Shown: piece by piece, positions 10,386 to 23,700 of the stretch
Layout of the letters: each line of letters opens with the position of its first letter
How positions within the stretch are numbered: position 1 is the stretch's first letter
Source: Isoetes taiwanensis
Taxonomy: Eukaryota > Streptophyta > Lycopodiopsida > Isoetales > Isoetaceae
Reading direction: 5' to 3'
Assembly: GCA_021234155.1 (NCBI GenBank)
Contig: JAJEKV010000011.1
Coordinates: 8,479,132 to 8,543,131, forward strand
DNA: 64,000 nt
Position numbers and translations under genes: made by a program
The notes under the pieces: model-generated
The model's database searches: none
The model's input: the letters and a program-made list of their open reading frames with translations, nothing else
What the model was told of the DNA's origin: nothing

Positions 10386-13045
10386 ATGGTTATTGTGGCC
10401 AAAAAGTCGCGGATCAGCCTGACTCCATCCCCATTCAACCCATCATCCCGCTTTGATCTCCATAGGATCGCCCCTACCATGGCCCATTCATGGGTCAAGG
10501 ATGACAAAGCCCATGCATATGCCATGCTAAATTGTCATGCGTGCCTTGCGTTCATTTATGGGGCTCCCAACCGTAGCTACCGAATTCCCTATCAAGCATT
10601 TCTGTTGTATAGTGCAGCCCATTTTTTGTCCATGGACCCGCACTGGGTTGCTTGCCCACATTAACCAATTAATACATATTGACCGCAAGATAACCAATAT
10701 GGTCACATTAACCACTTGGTGACCACATTAACCACCAACTAACCATAGCCACATTAAGCACGGTCACATTAACCACATTTAGACATTGGCCACACCCACA
10801 AGGATAGTGATTTAATGTAGCCATAGGTTAAGTGGACATGGGTTAATGTGGTCATAGGTTATAGTGGTGAATGTGGCCATAGGTTAATGTGGCCATGGGT
10901 TTTTGTGATTAATGTGGATGTAGGTTAATGTGGTCACAAGTTAGTATGGTTAGTGTGGCCATGAGCTAATGTGGACATGGGTTAATGTGGACATAGGTTA
11001 ATATGGCCATAGGTTAATCTGGCCCTAGGGTTAATGTGGCCATAGGTTATAGTGGTTAGTGTGGCCATAAGTGGATGTTAGCTGTAGGTTAATGTGGCCA
11101 TATGGCCTTAGTATGGCCATGTGGACACAGGCGAATGTGGCCACATTAAGCACGGTCACATTAACCACATTTGGACATTGGATACACTAACCACAAGGGT
11201 AGTGGTTTAATGTGGCCATGGGTTTATGTGGACATGGGTTAATTTGGTCATACGTTTTAGTGGTTAGTGTGGCATGTGGCCATGTGGCTTTACTGTGGCC
11301 ATGTGGACATAGGTGAATGTGGCCACATTAAACATGGTCACATTAACCACATTTGAACATTGGCCACACTAACCACAAGGGTAGTGGTTTAATGTGGCCA
11401 TAGGTTAATGTGGACAACATCAACCTATGGCCATATTAACCTATGGCCACATTTACCATATTAACCCATGTCTACATTAAACCACTTCCCTGGTGGTTAG
11501 TGTGGCCAATGTGACCGTGGACCCAATAATCATCCATATCCACATTAACCTATGGCCACATCCACCTATGGCCACACTAACCACTATAACCTATGGCCAC
11601 ATTAATCCATGTTCACGTTAACCCATGACCACATTAAACTACTTTTTCCGGTGGTTAGTATGGCCAATGTCCATGTGGTTAATGTGACCGTGGACACAAT
11701 AATTACCAATGTCCACATTAACCTATGGCTCTATGGCCACATTAATATATGGCCACATAACCCATGTCCACATTAACCCATGGCCACATTAAACCACTTC
11801 CCTTGTGGTGTGGCCAATGTCCAAATGTGGTTAACGTGACCATGGACACAATAACCCCCTATGGCCACATTAACCTATGGCCCTATGGCCATATTGAACT
11901 TAACGTATGGCGACATTAACCTATGGCCACACTAACCACTATAACCTATTCATACTAACCCTATGGGGACTCTTGGCCACATTAACCTATGGTCACATTA
12001 ACCTATGGTCACATTAACCTATGGCCACACTAACCACTATAACCTATGGCCACATTAACCCATGTCCACATAAACTTGGCTTCATTAAACCATTACCCTT
12101 GTGGTTAGTGTGGCCAATCTCCAAATGTGGTTAGTGTGATCGTGGACTCAATCACCACATTGGCCCACATTCACCTATGGCCACATTAACCACTATAACC
12201 TATCCACACTAACCTTATGGACACATTAACCCCTTTACAACACATTCATGTATGGACATATTGATCACTTTACAATAGCCAGACTAGTAGCCACAATAGA
12301 CATATGGCCACATCCTTCATTCCCGAAGATGCCCATCGCACCACCCCCAAAACACATCTAGACCCAACGGCCGTCTTTCGCTTCTTCCCACACTCCACAA
12401 TGGAACTGGCCTAACCAATGTTTTTCCACTAGAAGTCCTCCACAATGGGTAGCCTAAGTGCAGCAACAGTGTTTAACGTGCAAGTGGTTAGTCTCTCCAA
12501 GTTCAAACTAAGTTCCCATAGTAGGAAATCGGCCTCCAGTGCAATCTACATACTACTAGCTATGGTCTCCATGATGCGGGCCATGGTGGCACGTATGCTA
12601 GCCTCAATTTTTGTAGTGGGGATCTTCCCCTCACCACTAGAACTTATGGCCACATTAACCACTAGTAAGCACCTACGACCAGATTAGGCACTATTTTGTG
12701 GCCAAATTAACCTATGGCGAGATTAACCTTGTGGATGGTCAGATTTACCTTGTGGACAAATTTACCACTGCCATTTATTGGCCATATTAACCACTTGGGC
12801 ACACGAGTTGCATTCACACAACTGCTCCTATAGGGTACAGGACCAGGGACAGAAAGTCTATTGCAACTTGCACTATACAACAGAAATGATTGAAGTGGGC
12901 ATTGGCAGCTACGATTGCAGGCCCCATTAATGAGTGAAGGGCATGCACCAATGTTTTCGCATGGCATATGCATGGGGTTTGATCAAGCGGGATGATGGGT
13001 TTGATGGGGATGGAGCTGGCTGATCACGGCTTTTGGCCACATGAA
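10386..13045. mobile_element. Foldback-like element: long imperfect inverted repeats around a satellite core
   Basis: The left arm (10386-10680) and the reverse complement of the right arm (about 12780-13045) align over about 260 bases with indels. Shared words include ATCCCCAT, CCCATCATCCCGCTT, CCCATGCATATGCCATGC and TTTCTGTTGTATAGTGCA. Between them lies a degenerate satellite (separate entry). Long inverted repeats with internally repetitive arms are typical of foldback transposons, but no transposase or clear target duplication was seen. An alternative is a palindrome formed by local inverted duplication. Confidence 0.65.
10650..12720. repeat. Degenerate satellite based on TTAATGTGGCCATAGG, strand-switching
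   Basis: Dozens of variants of GGCCATAGGTTAATGTGG occur, with spacing varying around 20-30 bases. From about 10800 to 11410 the plus strand mostly carries TTAATGTGGCCATAGG. From about 11415 to 12250 it mostly carries the complement, CCTATGGCCACATTAACC. The array is therefore itself a large imperfect palindrome centred near 11.41 kb. No coding frame is supported. Confidence 0.9.
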
Positions 13046-13611
13046 CCACTAGCTCAAATGAACACACTATTCTGCAACCTGTCTGGAGAACAGGTGCAGG
13101 GAACTGTGGACGAGATTGCCTCGTCCACCTCCTGTTGTGTAACCATTCTTGAAGGTGATGGTCCTCACTGGGATCAGATGAAGAGCTAGCAGCCCGTGGG
13201 CGCTTTGGGGTGTTCGAAGAGGGGCTGAGCCCCAATCGGCCTTGCAGGTTCAATCGAGCGCGACCGCGAGGAGATCGTTCCATTCGATCCATTCTTGACT
13301 TGCTGTAAGCAGAATCAACACTTGGTTAGAAAGGATCCAACACAATCTCGAAAAAACAAAGGAACAATCAGAAATGCCAGAAGAACGAATGCGAATGCTG
13401 GAAAATCGTGGGGTGCAACTTACCTGAAGCAATTTCCAATAGCACTAAGTTGAATGCCTCCTCTGTGCATTGCAATGGATCAATTGCCTCCATTTTATAG
13501 AGGGGAGGATTGAAGATGAAGTGATTGTCCAATCCTTCGAAAGATTTTTTTGAATTTGGCCATTAAATGGTCGGCACCTCAATTCCCAACTCCCCAATGT
13601 ACCTCGATTCT

Positions 13612-13693
13612 TAGGCAACTCCATCAATCTCCAATTTACAGCCCTAATCAACTAGGCAACTCCATCAATCTCCAATTTACAGCCCTAATCAAC
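13612..13693. repeat. 41-bp tandem duplication
   Basis: TAGGCAACTCCATCAATCTC and the following bases up to CCTAATCAAC occur twice in direct succession, starting at 13612 and 13653. The two copies look identical. The block lies downstream of the SEC5 stop codon in otherwise featureless sequence (13046-14387). Confidence 0.9.
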
Positions 13694-14387
13694 TTGTTTT
13701 GAGAAGTTGGCGGGCTAGGTCTAAATTAACCCTCGATTTCATGATGAAAGACGGTCGTGACAAGAAGGCATACCCGTGTGATGCCTGAGTTCTCATGATG
13801 CGTGCGAACATGTCCCCCTTATCAAGGTCTACTCGCACCCACTGACAAGCCCTAAACCTTTGCGACAGTCTATACCTATTGCAATACGTGGGTTTTGCCA
13901 CATATGTGGGAAGATGGCACCTTGCAAGGGGGCTCCTTGATCCCCCTTTGTTTGAGGCCCAAATTGGAGGTCGGAATGAGCCTTTTTTGCAGTAAAAACA
14001 AGCCCACATCATAGGTTATCTTGCCACGAATCAAGAACACACAACATTACCAAAATCCGTGATAAATTTGTGAGTAATTTGTAGTGGCGCCCCTTGGAGT
14101 GCACGAAAGGGGGCAACCATACCCTAGTGTAATAAATAACGATACGATCTAACAGTAGTAAAGACACAAATCTTATGTTCCAATTTTGTGGGCCACTGTT
14201 TAATAAAGTCACAGCAGTGCATTTTTTTGTGAAATTGTAAGATGCCAAAGTTGACTAAATTTAATTTCGTTCTGAATCCAGTAAAGAGCATTTGGAAGGT
14301 TTCAAGCATTATTTAGAGCATACAGGACTACGTTACAATTCCAATAATGTACAGAACAGTACATTGTACAAAAAATGATATGTTTGA

Positions 14388-14750
14388 TCACCGCAGATCA
14401 TCATCAAGTGCATTTTTTGGTCTCCTATAACTACGGCCAGATTGGCCCTTGTGATACGCCTTTGTTCTAGACTCATTCTCATTTCCAAAATCCGAATGGT
14501 ATGGCGATGGAGGAGGTAGACCTATTTTCACTGAGTCGTCTGAAATGCTTGATCCGGCAGATACTCTTCGCTGGTGGCGGGAGGTAGTTTTGCTTGCTAG
14601 GAACACCCCTGCTGAAGAATTTGCCAGAACAGACCCATTCCGAGAATTAAGATCAGAGAATGATTGTTCGTCGATAAAACAGATACTATTCAGCCTTGTC
14701 CGTTTGACCTCAAGCGCCAGAAGTTCAAGGTTTATCTGCCTCGATACTAC
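14388..14750 (-). CDS. SEC5: SEC5 exon 21 (last)
   Basis: Begins after CTGCAG as VVSRQINLELLALEVKRTRL and runs 120 codons to TGA at 14388-14390. The tail is basic and serine-rich, as in the variable end of plant SEC5. It lies 7.5 kb from exon 20 because of the copia insertion and the 342-bp tandem repeat. Confidence 0.88.
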   Translation of the reverse strand, partial: VVSRQINLELLALEVKRTRLNSICFIDEQSFSDLNSRNGSVLANSSAGVFLASKTTSRHQRRVSAGSSISDDSVKIGLPPPSPYHSDFGNENESRTKAYHKGQSGRSYRRPKNALDDDLR

Positions 14751-17700
14751 CTGCAGAATGCCAAAGATCTAAGCACAAGTGCATAGAGAAAAGCTAGACA
14801 AAATCAATCAATGGGCAGGAAAATACAAATGCCTACATACACTTGCTGCCATTGATACAGTAAGTTGCAACAAAGGCATCGGGTAAGGTGGTTCAATTTA
14901 TAGTACTCTATTGAACCTAGGCATGTTAGCTTGGTGTTTGAAAATGAGGGCATCATTTTATATGCCTTTAGTCTTCTGACTTCAATCCCAAGTTTTGACA
15001 GATTGACAGATACTGTTAGATAAAGGATGGCACTTTAAGAATATTCTTGCCACTACTGTGAAACCTGTGGATTAAAATTAGTTTGTTTAATAAGCTAGCT
15101 TGTGCATGTAGTACAGCTGGCTAGAATTTTTATTTGTAGTACTATATTTGTTCCAGAGAAGGGTTTTCCTCGGAAAGTTCTAACTTTGACTGGGCAATTT
15201 GTCAGAACCAGGATCATTGTGGTTTTGTGAATTGAAAAACTTGGAACCTACTGACGGGATACACATAGATGAACGAGACGAGGTGAGGATCTTGTGGCTG
15301 CCAATTTGCAAGAGCTTGATACTAGCGCACTAGGAAGTGTTCGAACGATAGAGGTGCTTATTGGCAAGAGGGGGCTTTGGAAGGTCGCTAAATGCCTTAC
15401 TGATGCATGCATCAGGTACCCTATAGAGGGCTTCAGCCCAAAGTCTCGGATAGAACTTATTATAATCCTCTGGCATTAGCACGATGCAGTCCAGAATAAT
15501 CAAGGAAGATGGCTAGACATTGCTACATAGTTGGGCTTTATAGGAGAAACCATAGAGCATGAGAAGGCTGTGGGACAGAAGGTCGGACGGGCGCCAGAGG
15601 CACACGCAGAAGGGAAGAAAGAAAGAAACATCTAATAGTTGGCAATGGCACTTTGGAATTCTTAGTTCGTGTGCCTAGGCTATACGTATATACAGCCTTC
15701 ACACACAATCAGAGAAGATGAAATAAGAAAGGTGTTGACTCTGGAGCGGACTGAATTAGGGGAGGAGATCTATGACATGTTCTTTTAGTAGCTGCTGGAA
15801 AAGCAAAGCTTGCTTACCTTTAAAATGCATGTAGCATTCTGAAACCCAACATATTGGTTCATTGCTACATAGTTGGGCTTTATAGGAGAAACCATAGAGC
15901 ATGAGAAGGCTGTGGGACAGAAGGTCGGACGGGCGCCAGAGGCACACGCAGAAGGGAAGAAAGAAAGAAACATCTAATAGTTGGCAATGGCACTTTGGAA
16001 TTCTTAGTTCGTGTGCCTAGGCTATACGTATATACAGCCTGTTGAGTGGAGAAGATGATCTGAACAGCAGAACACTATAGAGAGAGGAGGAGACGCAGCA
16101 AATAACAAAGGAGAAGCAAGAAACTTGTGTATTACCCTAACTCATGAGATGTACATATATATATGTGCCACGTCCTCATGTTGGGTGGCAAATAGGGAAA
16201 AAGGTAAAGAATGGGGGGACCCATGGGCTAATATAAAATGTCCCATGGGGTACAACGTTAAGTTACAACGTTAAGTTACATGACTTAACATGTCCAAATA
16301 CATATCACATTATACTATTCTAACACTCCCCCTTAATGTGATATTCCAGACTCCTCACGCCAAGAGCCAACCTGAAATCTTCAAACTTGGCTTTTCCTAA
16401 TGGTTTTGTGAAAATATCTGCAATCTGATCTTCTGACCTGCAGTATTGGATATCAATTTCTCCATTCTCAACTTTTTCTCGTACAAAATGGTAGGTGGTC
16501 TCAATATGCTTGGTTCTGCCATGAAAAACAGGATTGTTTGCAATGCGTATGCTGCTCATATTATCGGTGAAAATGCAAGTGGGTCTGCTGTCATTGATCC
16601 CAATTTCTTCCATGAATTTTTGAATCCAAACGGATTCACATGCTGCAATGCTACAACCTTTATATTCTGCTTCAGCAGTGCTAATTGCAACAGTGCTTTG
16701 TCTCTTACTTTTCCAAGTTACAGCACCATTTCCAATTGAGAATGCATAACCACTCGTGGATCTTCTTGTGTCCACACAACCAGCCATATCGGAGTCTGTG
16801 TATCCAACTACATCAAGCTGACTATTTGATTCATACAAGATACCAAAATCATGTGTTCCCTTGATGTATCTCAGTACTCTCTTAGCAGCAATCCAATGTG
16901 TTTGAGTAGGATTAGCCAAAAATCTACTCAATACTCCTACCGCAAATGATATATCAGGTCTGGTCACAGTGAGATAGTTCAAGCTCCCTACTAATGCCCT
17001 GTAGAGTGTTGCATCAAATGATTTTGCACCTTTCTCATGAGCAGAAAGTTTAATGCCAACCTCCATTGGCGTAGAAGCTGGTTTAGCAGTCTCCATGTGG
17101 AATTTCCTTAGTAGATCTGCTGCATACTTTTTCTGACAAATAAAAATTCCATTGGCAGCCTTCTTCACTTCAATGCCCAAGAAGTAGTGTAACTCTCCAA
17201 GATTTGTCATGTCAAAGAACTCTCCAAATTGTTTTATCTCATGTTGAATCAACTTGAGAGAACTGCCCGTGACAATGAGATCATCGACATATACTACGAT
17301 CAAAGTAATGTCATCACCATCATGCTTAATATAGAGACTAGAATCTGCACTGCTCCTTACAAAGTTTTTGCTCAACAAATAACTATCAAGTTTGGAATAC
17401 CAAGCCCGAGATGACTGTTTTAGCCCATATAATGCTTTATTCAGTTTGCAAACAAGATCATTACCTTCGTGCTTGTATCCGGGTGGTTGCTCCAAATAGA
17501 CCAACTCCTTGAGCTCTCCGTTCAAGAAAGCGCTTTTCACATCAAGTTGATACAACTTCCATCCAAATTGAGCTGCAAGCTTATATGGATAACCTCACTG
17601 TTTCCATTTTGGCTACCGGAGCATAAGTGTCTAAGTAATCTTCCCCTTCTCTTTGAGCAAAACCTTTTGCCACCAGCCTGGTTTTGTGCCTTTGAACAGT

Positions 17701-20700
17701 CCCATCTGCATTATACTTTAGCTTATAGACCCATTTGCATCCAATGACATTTCTATCCTTTGGCCTTGGCACCAATTCCCATGTATTGTTAACTAGTATG
17801 GATTTATACTCCTCATCCATTGCGTCCTTCCATTCCTTAGAATGCCTAGCATCTTCAAATGAAATGGGTTCATAAATATTGACAAAATTGCATTGATGAG
17901 CTGCTGCACTTGCTTCGGACTCAATATTGCCTTGGCTTCTTGTAAATGGTCTTTGCGCCCAAGGTGCCACATGAGTAGTAGGGGCTGATTTTGCATTCAG
18001 CTGAGTTGCATCAGACTTTGTTGTTGGTTTTTCACCAACATCTTCTTTTGCTACTTCCTTACCAGCTCTTCTTTCATAGGTAAGCACTTTATCGGGCCAA
18101 ATCCTTGGTTGACATTGAGGCGTAACAGGCCTGTTTTGATCCGATGCTTCATGTTGCTGCCATTTAAGTGGAAATTCAAATATTTCCTCCTCTTGCTCTT
18201 GGTGATCAGTGACTGATATTGGACCTGCAGCGTTCTCATCAAACGTCACATCACGCGAGACAATTATTTTCTGCTTTGCAGGATCCCATAATCTGTAAGC
18301 CTTAGCCCTCAAACTATAGCCAAGCATTGTACAAACTCTTGCTTTGTCATCGAATTTCTTCCTGCCATCCTCCTTAAAGACATGCGCATAAGCTTTACAT
18401 CCAAATACACGCAAATGATTCACACCTGGCTCACACCTGGCTTTCTTTTGTAATAAACCTCATGTGGAGTCTTCCCATCTAAAATTCTTGTCCCCGCTCT
18501 ATTCAGCAAATACACTGCAGTGAGCACTGCTTCAGCCCAAAAACGATGCGGCATCTTCCATTGAGCCATTAGGCAATTTGCCATTTCGCAAATTGTCCTA
18601 TTGCGCCTTTCTACAACTCCGTTTTGTTGTGGAGAGCGAGGCGTTGTCAATTGCCTTTTGATCCCATTGTCTTCACAAAATTGTTCAAACTTTGTGGACA
18701 AAAATTCTCCTCCATTATCAGTCCTTAACGTGAGTATTTTCTGCCCTGTTTCAGATTCCACTTCTTCCTTGAAGGCTTTGAAATGATAAAAGGCCTCTGA
18801 TTTTGTTTTCAGAAAATAAACCCACATTCTTCTTGAGTAATCATCCACTAACAAGAAGAAATATAAGGATCCACCAATGGATTTTGTTGGCATAAAGCCG
18901 CAAAGGTCAGCATGCACTAATTCCAATGGTTTTTGCGCTCTATATTCAGATTCTTGAGGAAATGAAACCCTATGCTGTTTTCCAAGAACACAAGGCTCAC
19001 AAATCTGTTTTTCATCATGTATTTGAGGTAAACCATGCACATTTTCTTGCTGGGACAGCGTGCGCAAACTTCCATAACTGATATGGCCATACCTTTTATG
19101 CCAAATCTCTGATTGGCTGCTGCTACCTGCTACGATATTGGCCTGATTTTGGGCAGGGACAATCTCCATTTTATATAAATTGCCTTCTCTTCTTGCACGA
19201 GCAATCACCTTCATCTTTCTTATCATCTTCATGAATTCTTCACTTGGCTGAAAAATTATTGCTTCATCTTCATCAAAGAAAACTTTGAAGCCCTTACGAG
19301 TAATGCAAGCAACAGAAAGCAGATTCCTCTTTAAATCTGGTACAAGTTTGACATTTTGAAATGTCACAATAGCGTCTCCTTCTCCTTTCACTCTCACATT
19401 TCCATTCCCTTCTATTGCTAGCGAGGAATCATCTCCCAAAAGGATTTTGTCTCCATCATACTTTGTGAATTTTGAGAAAAGGGATTCATCACCTGTTACA
19501 TGAGTCGAGCAGCCACTATCCAAACAAGCAACGCACCTATCAGACTTGTATCTTACATGATCGACTTCATCTACGAACATTGCAAAATCTTGTGCAGCCG
19601 TAGGGGTTTTCTCCTTTGAGCTTGATGTCGACCCTTCTTCAAGGTAATGCGACTCCTTTTCAAGTTTCATTTTCAATATACTCTTCTTTAGAGGGCAATC
19701 ATTTACCATATGGCCAACTTCATCACAACAATAGCATTTGATATTTTTGTTGGAGTATGAACTCCAACGTTCGCCTCTCCCTCTATTCGTACGGCCTCTT
19801 TCATGGCCTCTTCCTCGTTGAGGTTCTCCTCGTTCTCCTCGTTGAGACTGATGAGATTGAGAATCAGTCTTGGCAGTACCTTCTTCTTGGTGTTGGAAAT
19901 TTCTCCGATTTCCTCGACCCCTACTCCCCCTACTTCTTGATTGTCTGAAATTTCTTCTTGATTGGCTGAAATTAACCTGCTCCGTTTGTTCCAAGATTTG
20001 TGATCTCAAAATTTTCTGCTGTAAGGCTGCTGCAAGCTCTTCGAAGCTAGGCTCACTCTCCCGTGCTTGAAAAGCATCAAGGAAGTGCTCATATTCAGGT
20101 GCTCCTTGATATATAGCATTTAGGAGCTCGGCCTCTTCGACTTCAACTCCAATAGAAGCCAATTGTGCAGCGATCTCTGTGATCTTCGCAATGAAGTCAC
20201 TCACATCTTTACATTCTCTTAGCTTTAGACTGTTAAGCTGATTTCTTAACAGCTGCTTCCTTGTATGATTCTTGGTCTCATAGATTTGCTGAAATCTGCG
20301 CCAAGCTTCACTAGCACTTTTCACTCCAAGTATGTGCCTTTGCATGGAATCATCCACTGCAAGTTTGATGAGCAGCAGGGCCTTTTTGTTCAACTCCTCC
20401 CATTTGTCATCTTCATTTTGGTCTTCACCAGCTACTACATCCCAAACTCCAGCAAGATCAAGTGCCAAAGTCATCTTCTCCTTCCAAATAGAGTAGTTCT
20501 TACCTTTAAGCAAGAACTTTTCATTCATGAACACCTTTTCCAGGCTGTCCATTGTAAAAAAAACACAAGCCTCTTCTAATCAAAGCCACAAATCTGCAAA
20601 CCCCTACTCTATCTTCAACATGCAAGGCAATATGCAAGCTGCTGCAAGAAATCTTTCAGATTTTACACTCAAGGGCTGCTTTTAGCTTGGTTACCGCTGC

Positions 20701-23700
20701 ATGCAACTCTCCATAACAGAAGAATGCTTAAGGATGCTTCTCTCTAGGCTCAAACAGAAGTTAGGGTTAAAATCTGCTCTGTTTTTCACAAGGCAGAAAA
20801 ACCTTCTCAAAGTACTTCCTCTCCTACACAGAATGAAGCTCCCAAGGATGGAACACCGCTCTGATACCAAATGTTGAGTGGAGAAGATGATCTGAACAGC
20901 AGAACACTATAGAGAGAGGAGGAGACGCAGCAAATAACAAAGGAGAAGCAAGAAACTTGTGTATTACCCTAACTCATGAGATGTACATATATATATGTGC
21001 CACGTCCTCATGTTGGGTGGCAAATAGGGAAAAAGGTAAAGAATGGGGGGACCCATGGGCTAATATAAAATGTCCCATGGGGTACAACGTTAAGTTACAA
21101 CGTTAAGTTACATGACTTAACATGTCCAAATACATATCACATTATACTATTCTAACACAGCCTTCACACACAATCAGAGAAGATGAAATAAGAAAGGTGT
21201 TGACTCTGGAGCGGACTGAATTAGGGGAGGAGATCTATGACATGTTCTTTTAGTAGCTGCTGGAAAAGCAAAGCTTGCTTACCTTTAAAATGCATGTAGC
21301 ATTCTGAAACCCAACATATTGGTTCATTGCTACATAGTTGGGCTTTATAGGAGAAACCATAGAGCATGAGAAGGCTGTGGGACAGAAGGTCGGACGGGCG
21401 CCAGAGGCACACGCAGAAGGGAAGAAAGAAAGAAACATCTAATAGTTGGCAATGGCACTTTGGAATTCTTAGTTCGTGTGCCTAGGCTATACGTATATAC
21501 AGCCTTCACACACAATCAGAGAAGATGAAATAAGAAAGGTGTTGACTCTGGAGCGGACTGAATTAGGGGAGGAGATCTATGACATGTTCTTTTAGTAGCT
21601 GCTGGAAAAGCAAAGCTTGCTTACCTTTAAAATGCATGTAGCATTCTGAAACCCAACATATTGGTTTACATTTATTAACAATCTTGTATGAGGAGTTTCT
21701 AAATCAGGCTCTATGAGGGCTTTGTACAAATTGTTCTTTTACTAGCTGCTGGAAAAGCAAAGCTTGCTTACCTTTAAAATGCATGTAGCGTACTGAAACC
21801 CAACAAATTGGTTTACATTTATTAACAATCTTGTATGAGGAGTTTCTAAATCAGGCTCTATGAGGGCTTTGTACATCGCATAAACCTGAAAAACATTTTG
21901 CTTTTCTGGTCATAATAGTTCGTGAGCTGCTTCCAAATTGTTGGACCACACTGATATCTTCCTCTTATGATGTAGTAGGCAGAGGAAAAGATAAAGAGAA
22001 ATCGGCATATTAGTTCTAGTGGTTTCTCAACTCTAACTACATACTCCTGCAGAAATCATTCGCTTTTGTTCAGTTCCCAGGTAAGGTCAATATCATGGAA
22101 CACTAAAATTTCTGCAAGTAAAAAGAAGCACAGTAGAATATACAAGAAAAGGCAGGCAGAAGATAGCATATGTGAAATATTTAAAACCCTAAACCTATTA
22201 AGCCCATACCTCTACATCGTCTGCTGTCATTTGTGCATTATATCTGTCGTCAAAGCCATCCTCACTTCCACGAGTTGGCCGGCGATTATGACCCATGTTC
22301 TCTATCGAATCGCCTAGCGACGCAAGCACTTTTCCAACAGAATTTCTTTTTACAGATTTGTTAGCTTCCTGGACGCCAGGTGTGGAATATACTTGAAGAA
22401 CAGTATTCAAGTATTCCAACTACAGAAACGAACAGGCTTAATTAAGTTCTCTGTATAAACTAATAACGAGATAGATAACAGTAGTAGACATTTTAGGTTG
22501 AACACCCACCTCAAGCATGAGCTGACAGTATCCATTAATATCCAAAGCATTTGTCTTGTGCTCGGTTAGGATTTTGAGCAATGAATCCATCAACCCTTCA
22601 GTCAAAACGCTGAGAACCTTCTGCAAGAATGGCTTGGCCCCTGCATACACCTTCAAAACAGGGAAGTAGATATTCAGTGCAACTGAAACTGCAATCAAGA
22701 AGCATAAAGAGACACATTAAAGGACATCCAGAGTAAAAACATACCTCTGCATGAACTTTCACCATTGGATACATCAACTCGATGACAGCATCACGTATGC
22801 CCTGCAAGCAGCACAAATGCATGTTTATCTGCACATTTCAGGAGCTTTGAAGCACTTATACAAGTCAAATTTTGCATTGCATTGTTTAAATCCTTATAAT
22901 ACTTGCTTGGTGGACCAACAATATGCAGCATCTGCTCAATGGTCCCAATGTCTTCTTCACGGCTCTTAGTGTAGAAGACCACAAGAGAATACCATTATCA
23001 AAATGTGTACATTAATGTTCTTAAGTCCCTCCCTCGTTCCTTTCTTGCTTGCTATACTAAAGCTCTATTTCAAGAAAGGCAAAGGGCAGTGCATAACTTC
23101 AATTTTATTCCCAGAACCTAGCTGTCTAACTCCACTTGGCATCCCTTAGAAAATCAAAGCGGGAAGGGAAAGATCCAAGTAAGAACTACACCTTGACAAT
23201 GAATGGTTGACAGCTCTAAATGGACCCCTAAGAGCAGCCTCAAATTCTCAAACCATCATCCTTCAATGGCGCTAATCAAGCAATGCAATAGAAAACCTTC
23301 AGACTCATGTTCATTACGTCCTTGAAGATGTTCAATCTCATAGGGATGGAGCCTAATTATTCATTAAGCCTAATAAGGGTACGAGCCCAGATATTATTTC
23401 AATAGTTCTCCAACATATTATCTTAGGGGATAGCTATTGCCCAAAATTAAGATGGAAGTTCAAAAATAAGTAAACTTCAGCTTACCTTTACTGGAGGAGC
23501 AGAACCCCACAAGGTGGGATCGTCCAAAATATAGGCAGTAGCAGCAGTTTCTATGACCACCGCCTAGATTTGCAAATAAAAACAGACATTTTGAAACAGA
23601 TGAGCTAGATCCCAATATCATGGGCAGAATCACCTGATCACACCTTTAAATTATTATAATGGTTGAGTGTTGTCAATTCCAAGGCTGATAAGGAACTCTC

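Larger units (their letters stand above)
16040..21157 (-). mobile_element. Ty1/copia LTR retrotransposon A, young, in SEC5 intron 20
   Basis: LTRs 16040-16325 and 20872-21157 are both 286 bases, begin TGTTGAGTGG, end TTCTAACA and match at every base I compared. The target duplication CAGCC flanks the element (16035-16039 and 21158-21162). A primer-binding site complementary to initiator-Met tRNA (TGGTATCAGAG on the minus strand) adjoins the 5' LTR, and a polypurine tract AAGGGGGAG adjoins the 3' LTR. The element has the same orientation as SEC5. It inserted into the middle unit of the 342-bp tandem repeat. Confidence 0.97.
15518..21667. repeat. 342-bp tandem triplication split by a copia element
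   Basis: Units starting CATTGCTACATAGTTGGGC begin at 15518, 15860 and 21325. Removing the 5118-bp element and one 5-bp target copy gives an exact second step of 342 bases. The units look almost identical, so the array is recent. The two short open frames seen in each unit are duplicates of each other and are not genes. A further diverged partial unit with a different period (about 147 bases) continues to about 21880. Confidence 0.93.

Noticed and set aside
10650-12720. Regularly spaced repeats that might suggest a CRISPR array
   Set aside because: Repeat and spacer lengths vary, there are no unique spacers, the strand flips, and the context is a plant nuclear genome.
19757-20579. Plus-strand frames inside copia A
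   Set aside because: Antisense shadows of the gag reading frame.
15756-21438. Paired 62-63 residue frames repeated at 15756-15973 and 21221-21438
   Set aside because: They are copies of the same 342-bp tandem unit, with no start context or homology.
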